A stretch of 64,000 nt of DNA from Mixophyes australis. Its lineage: Eukaryota > Chordata > Amphibia > Anura > Limnodynastidae. Below are positions 45,830-56,689 of the stretch, one piece after another. A program made the position numbers and the translations under genes. Each line of letters starts with the position of its first letter. Within the stretch, counting starts at the first letter, position 1. The stretch covers positions 67,152,205 through 67,216,204 of the forward strand of contig JAVHZZ010000002.1 in the NCBI GenBank assembly GCA_036250195.1, read 5' to 3'. The notes below the pieces were generated by a model. The model did not search any database. It saw only the letters and a list, made by a program, of their open reading frames with translations, and was not told the DNA's origin.

Positions 45830-46609
45830 CTCCCAGGACACCCTCCATATTCAGGACAGCTGGTAGTCTGTCATCCTCTCTCCTACCTGTTCTTGCTGTT
45901 TTCACTACTTGTTGCTGCTGCTCGTGTCCTAAGCTTAGTTCCTACTTGTCTGGATCCCGGAATGTTGGGTCACTGTTTGGAAAAATTACAGGTACATGAT
46001 ATAGAAATCCCAGCAATTAGTGAACACAGTAGGCTTCCCTCCCCCAAAGCAGCCTGATAATAAATCAAAGCACTTATGTTAAATAATTAGGCCTCCCAGC
46101 AACCAACCTGGACAGTGAATTAATGTCATGCACCTTTAAAAAAAAGACCCATTTCCCCCCAAACAACTCCAATATTACATTAATATTATTTACATTTAAT
46201 AAATAAACCTATTTCCTCCCAAACATTAAATAATTAGCATTCACTTTTAAGAAATAGCTCTCCTACTCCCCAAACTCAGACACACATTCAATTAATAGCA
46301 CTCAAACCACCCCAGCATTAAATGAATAATCCCATCATCCCACCTTTAATAGATATGCCATAACCCCACTATTAATTTAAAACCCCACCTTTTACAACAC
46401 CAAAAAATTAAAAGCTACCTCTCTATGAAATCGATATTTAAAACTCCATCCACAAAACATAAAATACACCCCCTACAAATCCCTTTTCCCCCCTCCCCCA
46501 CACTTATATTTAAAGTCCTTCCAAGCCTATTTTCACAATGGAACGCTTGTACTTATATATTAAATCCCCCCACTTACATTAAAAACACACCTACATGTGA
46601 CATCCCCCC
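45830..46609 (-). mobile_element. Older partial hAT copy E
   Basis: It shares the mini-exon region (45887-45972 on the minus strand, with acceptor 'ccaaacag' and donor 'cag|gtagga') and the following A/T-rich part with 'ttaaataattaggcct'. Termini are missing. The exon frame is broken by an in-frame stop, so this is an older or more decayed relative. Confidence 0.65.
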
Positions 46610-47015
46610 CACACATGCAGGGCTGCCAAGAGGAATTTAGGGCCCCGGTACAACAACTTCATGGGGCCCCCCGAAAAATTTGATGTTAGTGTGGTCGTAC
46701 TATTTGGGGCGTGGCTATGCATCATTGGGGTGTGCCTAGCAGGTGAAAAGTGCTAGGCCACCCTCCTACACAAAAAAAATCCTGCATTGTTGTTTACACC
46801 ATTGACACAAGGGTGCAGTGTCCGCTTGCCGGAGCGTGACATATGTCCCAGCATTCCTGACTTTCAGGACATCTAGCACCATAGTGTAGTATAGAAAGAA
46901 TGCAGTGTGTACATAAACAGTTCACAGTCTTGGCCTGCCCCTTAGATTGGGCAGAACAGTCACCAAAAATCAGGATTGTCCCACTAGAATCACAACATTT
47001 CACACACTGTCCTAC

Positions 47016-47087
47016 CTGTTCTTCTCACTTTCACCACCTGTGGCTGCTGCTTTCTTTAGTTGTGGCTTGTCAGGATCCTTGAGGACC
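47016..47087 (-). other. Conserved mini-exon of hAT family (copy D), 7-nt deletion
   Basis: 72 nt with acceptor 'ccaaatag' and donor 'cag|gtagga'. The DKPQLKKAAATGGESEKN part is kept, but the deletion shifts its phase against the acceptor. Confidence 0.55.
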
Positions 47088-47619
47088 CTATTTGGAAAAA
47101 AAATGGGTACATTTAGAAAATTACAACCAGCCCTGGCATTAAATCAATACCACCCACGAGTAATAATTAGGCCTTCCGCCAGCCCCATTAAAATAATAGT
47201 ATTCCCATTTAATAAATAAACCTATTTCCCTCACTGCAAATAGCCCCAGCAATAAATTAATAGTATTTACATTTCAGAAATATACGTATTTCCCGCAACC
47301 ATCACTGCCATTAAATAATTCATACTCACATTTAATAAAGAAACCTTATTCTCCCCAAACTCACCCCACATTCAATAGCCCCCAAACCACTCCATCTTAA
47401 ATTGATAGTCCCCACTATTAAATTACCCCACCATCACCCCACAAGCAAAATAGCACCCATTAATTAGCCACCACCTACCTCACACACACTACATTGCCAC
47501 AAGCCCCCTGTGACATCACATACGCATTACTGTGCCCCTTCATCACAACCACGCTGTGCCCCCTTATGATCACAGTGCACCCTCCATGCTGCCCCCCCTT
47601 CTTCATCACACTATGACTC

Positions 47620-48175
47620 TCCCCCTTTCTTTATCACTCTGTGCCTCTCTCCCACTCCTTCTTTATCACTCTGTGCCTCTCTCGCCCTTTCTTTATCACT
47701 GTGCTTCTCTCTCACCCCTTCTTTATCACTCTGTGCCTCTCTTCCCCCTTCTTTATCACTGTGCCTCTCTCTCATCCCTTTCTTTTATCACACTGTGCCT
47801 CTCTCTCACCCCTCCTTTATCACTCTGCGCCTCTCTTCCCCCTTTCTTTATCATTCTGTGCCTCTCTCACATCCCTTTCTTTTATCACTCTGTGCCTCTC
47901 TCTCACCCCTTTCTTTTATCACTCTGTACCTCTCTCTCACCCCTTTCTTTATCACTTTGTGCCTCTCTCTCACCACTTTCTTTTATCACTCTGTGCCTCT
48001 CTCACCACTTTCTTTTATCACTCTGTGCCTCTCTCACCCCTTTCTTTTATCACTCTGTGCCTCTCTCACCCCTTTCTTTTATCACTATGTGCCTCTCTCA
48101 CCCCTTTCTTTATCACTCTGTATCTCTCTCACCCCTTTCTTTTATCACTCTGTGCCTCTCTCCCACTCCTTCTTT
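47620..48175. repeat. Minisatellite in hAT copy D, about 30-bp unit
   Basis: About 18 units of 'ctctgtgcctctctcacccc' plus 'tttcttttatca'. Plus-strand frames across it are open and Leu/Ser/Pro-rich, as a by-product of composition. Confidence 0.93.
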
Positions 48176-48221
48176 ATCTCTCTGTCCCTTTCTGCTGCTT
48201 GGTCCCCTCTGCGCCTCTCCT

Positions 48222-48269
48222 CACTGAATGTTGGGCGTGACTTGATGACGTCACGCCCGACATTCAGTG
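48222..48269. repeat. Palindrome with a canonical CRE (copy D)
   Basis: The arms 'cactgaatgttgggcgtga' and 'tcacgcccgacattcagtg' enclose the centre. The octamer TGACGTCA is present at 48246-48253. Confidence 0.88.
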
Positions 48270-48410
48270 TGAACGGAGCAGAGAGGAGGGACGCCGATGC
48301 CGCGATCACGTGAGTATGTTTTCTTTCCAATTTTTTTTAAATAAAAAACTATCCAGCCCCCCCCCCCCCCACCAATGGACAAGTCAAGCTCAGCCCCCCT
48401 CCCCACAGCA

Positions 48411-48870
48411 AATAATATTAATAACACAAAATAAGTAATAAGACAAAAAAAAAATCAATGCAACTTTCTGAAATCCTTTCTTCTCTGAACCCTATCAAAA
48501 ACAATGAGGAAGTGTCAAGGTTTTTATAGATGACGAGAGAGGTCACAATCTTGCGTGTTTTGAGAGCTAGTTGAAATATGCACAGTAAAATGGCATGTTT
48601 GCAAGACATAAATGTTTTGGGCTAAAAAACTATGTTTTGCTATAAACTATATGTGGTTTGTTGTAATCCACATGTGGATGAGACTTTGCAAAAAGCCACA
48701 CATCGCATGCCCACTTCACTGTGCTCAGAACTGCCCTGAGAAAATCTATCTTCACCTAACTCTACAGGTTCACGGATACACCATCAAATTTGTGGTGGAA
48801 GTAGTGAAACATCACTTCAAGCCCAATTTACTAACACTTTACAATTATCCCCTCTTTCATTTATACATCA
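48411..48870. other. No feature recognised
   Basis: AT-rich spacer between a truncated hAT copy and a foldback element. Confidence 0.45.
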
Positions 48871-49060
48871 GGGGGTAAATGTATCAATCTGCGGGTTCTT
48901 CAACACCCGGGTGTTCAGCCTCTTCCGCGATTAAATTTCAAGCGGCGCTGCATTGTAAAGGGAAGTTAACCCTTTACAATGCAGCGCCGCTTGAAATTTA
49001 ATCACGGAAGAGGCTGAACACGCGGGTGTTGAAGAACCCGCAGATTGATACATTTACCCC
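48871..49060. mobile_element. Near-perfect foldback MITE (190 bp), copy 1
   Basis: The whole element is one hairpin. The arms start 'gggggtaaatgtatcaatct' and end 'agattgatacatttacccc', and meet near 48965 around 'gtaaagggaagtt'. The only mismatches are a few single bases. Copy 2 is at 52506-52696. Confidence 0.95.
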
Positions 49061-49299
49061 AGGACTATCTTTATTAAATGTATGTTTTATGGCTGTTATT
49101 ATATTGGGCGAAATGCACCTACAAATGCACATTTGCTACCAGGGATGCAGTTAGAACTCAAATCTCCCCCACACACTAACATTGTAAGATGACTTGTAAT
49201 AGCGATTTAATATTAGCAGACATGCCATTTATCACTAGATCACTATTTCAAGCTAAATTTAATCTAGATTTGGTCACTCATTTAAAATGTTGTGTTGGG
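49061..49299. other. No feature recognised
   Basis: Short AT-rich spacer. Confidence 0.4.
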
Positions 49300-49860
49300 G
49301 ACATAGTACTCACATTGAGCCAGAGCTGCCTGCTGCTGATGCCGATGTCTTAAGCTGAGATGCTGTTTGGCTTGATCCTGTTGGGACTCTTTTTGGAAAA
49401 TTAGATAGTTATTATTCACCTCAAGGGAAGCAAAGCAACTAGTGAATTCCTTAGGACTCCCACTCACCCAAAACTGCTTAACATTAAATCAATACCACCC
49501 AAGGTTTTATAATTAGGTCTCTTTCCCGAGATTAAATTAGTATTATTCACATGTTACAAATAAACATATTTCCCCCCTACCAGACCTGATATTAAATTAA
49601 TAGTATTCACATTTCATAAATAGGCCTTCTTCTAACCCCAACTCAGTTCCACAGTCAATTAGAGGCACTCAACCCTTCCCTGTAATAAATGAAACCATCA
49701 CACCTTAAATTTAAAAGCACCACAATGATCCCACCATTAAATAGATCCCACCGCCACAATTATCCCACATCTAAATGAAAATGCCTCACCAATAAAGTAC
49801 TAGCCCCTGCCCATTAAATAAATATCCCCACCAATAATTTAATTTCTCACCTGCATATGG
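49300..49860 (-). repeat. Strongly diverged piece of the hAT A-D family
   Basis: The stretch repeats the A/T-rich part that follows the mini-exon in copies B, D and E: 'taatagtattcacatttcat', 'taaatcaataccaccca' and 'cctatttcccc'-like phrases. The mini-exon position near 49320-49400 is barely recognisable. No ends. Confidence 0.55.
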
Positions 49861-51064
49861 GAAGTAGATCTATATGCTCTTATTTATAACACCTTGGACA
49901 ACAGGACATAGACCGACTATAGGGTGGAAGCTAAGGGAGTAAATACCCTACAAAACAATATATCAGGTACATAGACCAATGCCTCCCTGAATTATCAGAC
50001 ACGGGTAAGAAACGCCCCACATCCATCTAGGTCTGTCTTTTCTGTAACCATAACATGGATTCCACATAATACATTTCATGGAATACATGACTTGTTTTCT
50101 CAATACTTTAAATTATTTTAAGTACTCTGCATACAGTTGTTATAGATAAAGCACTCATGTGTGACAGGTAAAAGTATCTCACATTGAAATCAGCATGCTA
50201 GTAAAGGAATTTGTGACAGCTTCTGAATGTTGTTTTTTTAACTGAAAACATGCCATAGTCACAAACTCTAGTGTAGCACCAGAGTTTGTTTGGCATCAGT
50301 TGCAGGGGTCATTATTCCCCCAAGGCCAGTCTTTTCTTGTCAAGTTTTCTATTTCTGACACGCTATCTGTGAATGATTGGTGTTATTAACCAGAGTGATG
50401 GAAGCTGTCTACTAGGCACAGCCGAGTTTACTCTTTAGGGTTTTGAGAAACAATGAGACATTGCAGGACAGGTAAGTAATCTATTTGGGTCTGCATTGTG
50501 TTTCCACCAGAAATCTTGTGTCTGAGTTATGTCACCATCAGCGATTTAGGAGGTCTGTATTATAAATCAAATAGTGATTTTGGGGTCTGTATCATGAAGC
50601 CAGAAGAAAACTGGAGACCACATTTTAAAAACCACCAGATATTTGGGGGGTGAGCAGCATTGTAAACCTACAATATATTTGTGTTTTGCATTGTATAATA
50701 GCCTCCAGAAAAGTTTCTACACTGTATATTGGTCACTAGTATGCACTTTCTGATTTCTGTATTGTTTGTCACCAGAATGCTCTCTGTATTGTATATCAGT
50801 GCCTAGAATGTACTTTGTATTGTATACTGCACTCTAAAATTGTCTCTGTATTGTCTCGTAGTGGTCACCATAATAGGTTATGCCTTGAAGAGTGGTCAGA
50901 TATTACATTGTTGTGTGTGATTATAGCTCATTGAAATAACACTTTTCCATCTATTTAATTAGCTGTGTAAAACCACACCCAAATTACACTAACCAAGCCA
51001 TCAGGGTTTTGGCAACATCCATGCTTCAGTTGTGGCACACTACTAGAATAGCCTGGGCTCTTAT
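49861..51064. repeat. Decayed repeats, 'cactagaatgctctctgtattg' type
   Basis: From about 50700 to 50880 units of about 35 bp around 'ccagaatgctctctgtattg' recur. The following block, with 'gattatagctcat' and 'cagggttttggcaaca', occurs again at 52280-52400, after the LTR-like unit at 51065. So the two flanks are copies of one repeat. 49861-50690 shows no feature. Confidence 0.55.
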
Positions 51065-52075
51065 GTATCAGTATCACACGTCGGTCCCGCCGATCACTCG
51101 GTCGGTTCCCGGCTTACCTGTCTGTCTTGCTTCTCCTCCGCTCACTGGCAAATAGCGCTGCGGCTTCTGCCCAGCGCCATCGTCTTTTAAAATCTTACAC
51201 CTCTCCTCTTCGGTTGCTGCCCTTTACTGGCCACACTATATAAAGCATCCAGCCCATTCATTCATTGCCAGTTTTTTATGTCTCTCCCAGTGTTAAAAAG
51301 TGCATGCTCCGGGCTCCCTGAACATCTATCCTGCTCTGGATATGGTGCTCCCAAGGACCGCCTGCACCCTCATGTATTTTTGCCTGCTGCCTATTGTACC
51401 TTTTGTTGGTTCAGTCCCCTGCTGCTCAGTACTTCTGGATCACACTGTATGCCGCGGCAGACCATTGCACTTATTCACTCCAGTTATAGTGCTCCCAAGC
51501 GTCACCTGGACCCTTGTGCACAACTGCTGCCGCCCATGCAGGCCTATCCAGTCCCTCATTTCCCAGCATACCTGGACCTTACTATACATTTGCTGCAGAC
51601 CATTACACTCTCTTGCTCCAGTTATAGTGCTCTCAAGCATCACCTGGACTCTCTTGTACCACTGCTGCTGCTCTGTACACCTCAAGCTGCTGCAGACCCC
51701 TACTGCCCAGCATACCTGGATCTTAGTATATACTTGCTGCAGACCATTGCACTCTCTCACTCCAGTTACTGTGCTCCTAAGCATCACCTGGACTTTTGTG
51801 TGCCAAACTGCAGCCTCCTGCTGCCTAGTATACCTGGACCTCTGTTTATTTGCTGCAGACCATTTCACTTCCCTGCCTCTGTTACAGTGCTTGCAGCATC
51901 ACCTGGACTTTTGTGAACCATTACCTCACCTACTTCAAGGACCATGACCTGTGGCACGGAAGCAGCCAAGCCCGTATCCCCTTGCAAGGGCCACTGGTGA
52001 ACACCTTTTGTGTCGTTATACTCCGCGCCTCCCTGTAGGTGGCACCAAACTAAGCAGGCCCAAAAGGATCCATCA
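51065..52075 (+). mobile_element. LTR-like unit with internal tandem repeat
   Basis: A GC-rich upstream part is followed by a TATA box 'cactatataaagc' (51234) and about four units of roughly 125-130 bp with 'gtgctcccaagcatcacctg' and 'tgctgcagaccattgcact' (51340-51930). The end carries 'tccgcgcctccctgtaggtg', which is related to the ends at 53425 and 56180. The ORFs of about 215 aa across it follow the tandem units and are not taken as genes. Best read as a solo LTR. Confidence 0.55.
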
Positions 52076-52505
52076 GACCTCTAGTTTGTGAAAATCAGTC
52101 ACTATGTATTGTTTATATGTCACTAGAATGCTCTCTTCACTTTATATGAGTCACTAGAATGCTCTCTGTTTGCTATATCTTGTCACTAGAATGTTCTTTG
52201 GATTGTATTTCAGACATCAGGATACTCTATGTATTGTGTAGAAGTCACTAAAATAGCTTCTGCACTGAATACTGGTCAGATGAGGCTGTGTTGTGCGTGA
52301 TTATAGCTCATATATATAAAAAAAATTCATATACTTAATTGGCTTAGACAAATCTGGCCCACAGGGTTTTGGCAACACCCATTTATCAGTAGCGGCATAC
52401 TACTTGGATGGCTAAGGCCACTTACTTGTGTTGTTCACCCCTGTTTCCCCCAGACCAAAATTTGTCAGCTCTCCCCTGTTTCATACAACATATGAATGGA
52501 GACCT
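52076..52505. repeat. Decayed repeat flank, second part
   Basis: Units around 'gtcactagaatgctctctg' (52105-52260) followed by the 'ttatagctcat...ggttttggcaacac' block also seen at 50920-51020. Confidence 0.55.
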
Positions 52506-52696
52506 GGGGGTAAATGTATGAACATGCGGGTTCTTCAACACCCGCGTGTTCAGCGCGTTCGGCGATTAAATTTCAAGCGGCCCTGCATTGTAAAGGGAAA
52601 CTTCCTTTTACAATGCAGCGCCGCTTGAAATTTAATCGCCGAACACGCTGAACACGCGGGTGTTGAAGAAAACCGCATGTTCATACATTTACCCCC
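52506..52696. mobile_element. Near-perfect foldback MITE (191 bp), copy 2
   Basis: The arms start 'gggggtaaatgtatgaacat' and end 'atgttcatacatttaccccc'. It is the same family as 48871-49060. Differences between the copies are mirrored in both arms of each copy. Confidence 0.95.
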
Positions 52697-53296
52697 TGGT
52701 ATCTGAATTTTTATGAAACAAGACAATGTGTTGTTTTTTCTTTAATAACAAATTATGCTATTGAAGATTTTGATCCATAACCAGCAATAGGGCCACCCAG
52801 TGTGTGTACTTTCCTGCTGCTCAAAAGCTGGCTGCACATTAAAGAAATTGAGCCTGATTAGAATGGAATCCATGGTAAAGACAGTAAATTAAAGGTTTAA
52901 CATTTCTGTATAATTTTATGGAGTAAAGACAATATGCAACATGTATACATAATTATCACATTTTGTACAATTTATGTTGTCACAAACTTTCAAACTGACA
53001 TGTAACTTATGGAAATTTGGATCCAATTCTTCACAACGTCACATACTAATTTTTTCTTTTCAGGAATTTTAAATATGGAGAGAACAATCAAATCAGATCT
53101 ACATGCATGGAGACAACAGATAACTTTATGGTTTGTAAGGATGTTGGTGTACAAGATTAATATATTTTTAAGAATTCTATATTACTTAGAAACAAATCCA
53201 GTTCAACTCCCATATGAGGTTTTAAATCATATACATGCAATTATTTTTAAATTGTAAACATGTTAATAAGGAGCTCCAATGATATGATATAAATAA
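52697..53296. other. No feature recognised
   Basis: AT-rich spacer; short ORFs without family. Confidence 0.45.
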
Positions 53297-53580
53297 GTAT
53301 TATTGTGCTTCTCATTTTAGTCAAATTTTAACTTGGTTTGCTCCACCAGGTATTCTCTTTTGGATACAAACAGAAATGGATGGGTCAGGTGTATCTTCTC
53401 TGGTGACTAACCTGCAGGGTGGAAGCCGCGAAGCCCAAATTCCCTTGCGGGAATCCCTGGGGACAACCTTCCGCTCTGTTAGACTCCGCGCCTCTGGGAG
53501 AAGTACAGTCAATCCCAGCTGAGACCCAGAAGGAACCTATCTGCTCTAATGGAACGTGACAGTGTTATTGTGCTACTCAT
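53297..53580 (+). repeat. LTR-element fragment in rearranged order
   Basis: Two blocks are shared with 56180-56460. Here the order is 'agtcaaattttaacttgg...ggtgactaa' first and the LTR-end block 'cctgcagggtggaagccgcg...aacgtgac' second. At 56180 the order is the reverse. A near repeat 'ttattgtgct.ctcatttta' borders the unit on both sides. Confidence 0.6.
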
Positions 53581-54301
53581 TTTACATCACAGCTATCGAT
53601 TCAGCAGTGGCGGACTTCTGTTGTGTTTAAATTGAATTTATGAGCTGGCAAAGTCACCAAATATACCTAGTTCATCTGGAACTGAGGAAGGCAAACTTCA
53701 GGGTCAGAAACACAAATGCACAAGAGCATATTGAAACACCAATGGAGATATATGAGACCAATCTTATTACATTAAATCACTCAGTTCGTGAGTTTAGCAA
53801 CAAATGTGTGGCAGGAATTTCATGCCATGACCTTGTGGAAAGACTATCTACCCCATTCAGTGCCAGTAGTGTTGACAGCACTGCCTCAACTTCAATGTCA
53901 TCACCCTGCAGTTTCCGCAGCAGGGCTGCATGAGGCAAAGGCCACACTAGCCCCATACTACTATAGTTTTATTGTGAATTTAAAAACATTGAGATATTTG
54001 CCATTTATTCATTGTGAGCCATGACTAACTGTGTGTATTATTAAATTCAATAGATGGTAAGAGAACCCATGCTCCATTGCTGTATACAGGTATTGTTTTT
54101 TTTAAAATGTTTATTGAAATGTTGCTCCAGTCATAAATAAAGTATTATTGGCCACATTTGCAATTCATAGTATTGCAATTTTAATATCATTATCTATGAT
54201 TATTGTAAATTTTTAATTTTTATTTATAGTGGCCCTTTTTTACCAAGAAAATGTGTGTTTCAACATACATGATTGACATTACTTTTATTGCCCCCTTAAC
54301 A
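53581..54301. other. No gene recognised
   Basis: An open stretch at 53640-53933 (97 codons) has no recognisable family and no splice context. The rest is AT-rich. Confidence 0.4.

Positions 54302-54361
<60 letters not shown>
54302..54361. repeat. (ATCT)n microsatellite
   Basis: Fifteen uninterrupted ATCT units. Confidence 0.98.
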
Positions 54362-54362
<1 letters not shown>

Positions 54363-54363
<1 letters not shown>

Positions 54364-55099
54364 CACGCAGATGTCATGCAGTTTGAACAATGTTGAAAAA
54401 TAATATGTATATCACAGGCGCAAATATACCACATAGAGTTAAATACCAATTGAGCATACATACACCAATCATCACATAAGGTGTATTCAATAATTTCTTA
54501 TTCCTATAAAGTCCTTTATACATCTCCTTTGTTCTCCACGAATGCTTAAAAGTTCCATATAAACTCTAGCCCCAGATGCATTGAACATTGATTTTGAGTT
54601 AAAGTAGTTTTCGCAAGATTGCAGTATTAAAGAATCAGAATGCATAATGTTATATTGTCATTTTTCCTTTAATGGATAACGAAGGTTTTGAAATCTAGCT
54701 TTGATTAAGATAATGGATAATGTTATAGATCAAAGTCTTTTCTGGTGTTGCAAGAGAAATACCTTGGAAATCAAAGCTTAAATTAGACCTAAATAAGATC
54801 AGATTAAATAAACATTGTTGGTTAATTCTTTGGAAAATTGTACTTATATGACAGACGGGGGTGGAGGCTGTAATACCAGTCCTGAAGACTGTAGGAGTTT
54901 TAAAGTAGGATATGGAACATCTGAATATAGCTGTTAGTCAGTGCATATATTTGAAGCAATGCGGTTTAATGTGCACTCTTTAATATCTGTCATAATTATA
55001 GTTGAGTAAGATAGGGGAGAGATATATGTACAATTGTGATAAGCATCTAGTCGATTTATAGAATGATCTTATCTGGTGTGATAAATTGTGATTTGTGGA
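54363..55099. other. No feature recognised
   Basis: AT-rich DNA leading into a LINE fragment; it may be older LINE sequence but I cannot read it. Confidence 0.4.
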
Positions 55100-55480
55100 A
55101 AGGATAGTTTTCCCTGTCTAAATATAATATATTCACTCCCCAGAGTAAATGGGAAACAGATCTCAACACCTCCCTGTCCCCATCCCAATGGGGAATTATT
55201 TATGGGAACCTCTCTAAAGTCTCCAAATGTGCCAATCATGTTGAAATGTTGCTCAGACTTTTGTATAGGACTCATCTCATCCCGGTCCGCATTCAGAAGA
55301 TCTGGCCTGACCACTCCAAACTCTGCTAGCGCAATTATGCATGTGTTTTGGTCATGCCCCATCATTCAGCCACTGTGGATAAAAGTTTTGACCTCTCCTT
55401 GGAAAGTTACCTCAATTTGCTTGAGTCTGACCCTCTTATCGCACCACTCCACTTACCCATAACAACTGCCCAAACACTAT
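55100..55480 (+). pseudogene. L1/Tx1-type LINE ORF2 C-terminal fragment
   Basis: The frame contains SKWETDLNTSLSPSQWGIIY, then VEMLLRLLYRTHLIPVRIQK and IWPDHSKLC. After a frame change it reads CVLVMPHHSATVDKS. This is the segment after RT in L1 and Tx1-like proteins (the W-E-x-DL, K-x-YRWxLTPxRLxKIWP and W-H-xxC-P pattern). Only this part is present, with stops and frameshifts. Confidence 0.75.
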
Positions 55481-55489
55481 CGATATGTC

Positions 55490-56340
55490 TGGGGTCACAT
55501 TTTGGTGGTGCCTGACCTTTCAAACCTTCCCTGCTCTTCTATTCGCTGTCTGTTATTGCCAGCTCTATATAAGGCTCCTCCCCTCACTCTTCTGTGCTGG
55601 TTCTTTTAGTCAGATTTCTGGCCTGGAAGCAGCTCCCATTGCTCTCTGTGTTACCTCCACTACTGAGTGGTAAATTACCACAAATCATCGCTCTCTATTC
55701 TCCAGTTACTGCCGCAGATCATCGCTCACCAATCTCCACTCCTTAGTGGTAGCTGCTGCAAATCATCGCTCTCTATTTATCCAGTGTACTGCCGCAGATC
55801 ATCGCTCACCAATCTCCACTTCTTAGTGGTAACTGCTGCAGATCATCATTCTCTATTTCTCCAGTGTACTACCGCAGATCATCGCTCACTAATCACCACT
55901 CCTTAGTAGCAACTGCTGCAAATCATCGTTCTCTATTTCTCCAGTGTACTGCTGCAGATCATCGCTCACCAATCTCCATTCCTTAGTGGTAACTGCTGCA
56001 AATCATTGCTCTCTATTTCTCAAGTTTACTGCCGCAGATCATTGCTCACTAATCTCCACTCCTTAGTGGTAACTAAGGTATGGAGATCAGCACCTTCTTG
56101 TTTTCTGTGCTCCTCTACTGTGGCAACCTTCACTTTCTGTGCTTTGTTCTCTTACACAACTCACTGGGAACTTCCTTAGACGGCCTCGACCTGCAGGGTG
56201 GAAGCCGCGAAGCCCAAATTCCCTTGCGGGAATCCCTGGTGACAACCTTCTGCTTTGTTAGACTCCACGCCTCTGCGAGAAGTACAGTCAATCCCAGCTG
56301 AGACCCAGAAGGAACCAATCTGCGCTAATGGAACGTGAGA
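55490..56340 (+). mobile_element. LTR-like unit with 81-bp tandem repeat
   Basis: A TATA box 'ctatataaggctcc' lies at 55565. About five units of about 81 bp ('gcagatcatcgctcaccaat...') run from 55660 to 56075. The end block 'cctgcagggtggaagccgcg' to 'taatggaacgtgag' closes with TGG just downstream, as at an LTR/primer-site border. Related in layout to 51065-52075. Confidence 0.6.
55660..56075. repeat. Tandem repeat, about 81-bp unit
   Basis: About five units with 'ctgctgcaaatcatcgctct' and 'ccgcagatcatcgctcac'. It sits inside the LTR-like unit. Confidence 0.9.
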
Positions 56341-56689
56341 GTGATATTCTGCTACTCATTTTAGTCAAATTTTTACTTGGTTTACTCCATCAGGTATTCT
56401 CTTGTGGATACAAACAGAAATAAATGTGTCAGGTGTATCATCCCTGGTGACTAATTTTGCCCCTCTAACTCCAGGTAAAGAGAATATCTTGATAACCCTG
56501 CTACAAAATTCCTCCGCTCAATTTGGACAACACACTTTAAAAATTTTAATTTTACTTTCAACCCATCAACAATAACCCAGATTTCCCTCCCAACACTTCA
56601 GAAAGCCATTCACTCACCTGGAAACATTTGCTCCAAGTTCCCAGGTTGGCCTATGAATTTGTGGGTGGCTTATCTTGACACTCTTTACT
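56341..56689 (+). other. Possible internal 5' part of an LTR element
   Basis: The sequence follows an LTR-like end and shares its first ~100 bp with 53311-53410. No Gag domain can be recognised. Confidence 0.4.

Larger units (their letters stand above)
46618..48410 (-). mobile_element. Non-autonomous hAT element, copy D, far end missing
   Basis: It begins with 'cagggctgccaagaggaatt', the inverse of the copy A right end. It has the mini-exon, a pyrimidine-rich minisatellite and the palindrome in the expected order on the minus strand. It ends near 48410 after the 'accaatgga...cccctcc' block without a terminal repeat, so the left half of the pair is lost and the target duplication cannot be tested. 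Confidence 0.85.

Noticed and set aside
47532..48313. ORFs of 172-231 aa with repeated SFITLCLSL text
   Set aside because: Produced by the minisatellite of hAT copy D; open in three frames at once.
51278..51947. Two plus-strand ORFs of about 212-215 aa
   Set aside because: They run in two frames across tandem units of an LTR-like repeat and have no recognisable domain.
53640..53933. 97-codon ORF as a gene
   Set aside because: No family, no splice context and low-complexity Ser-rich end; not enough support.
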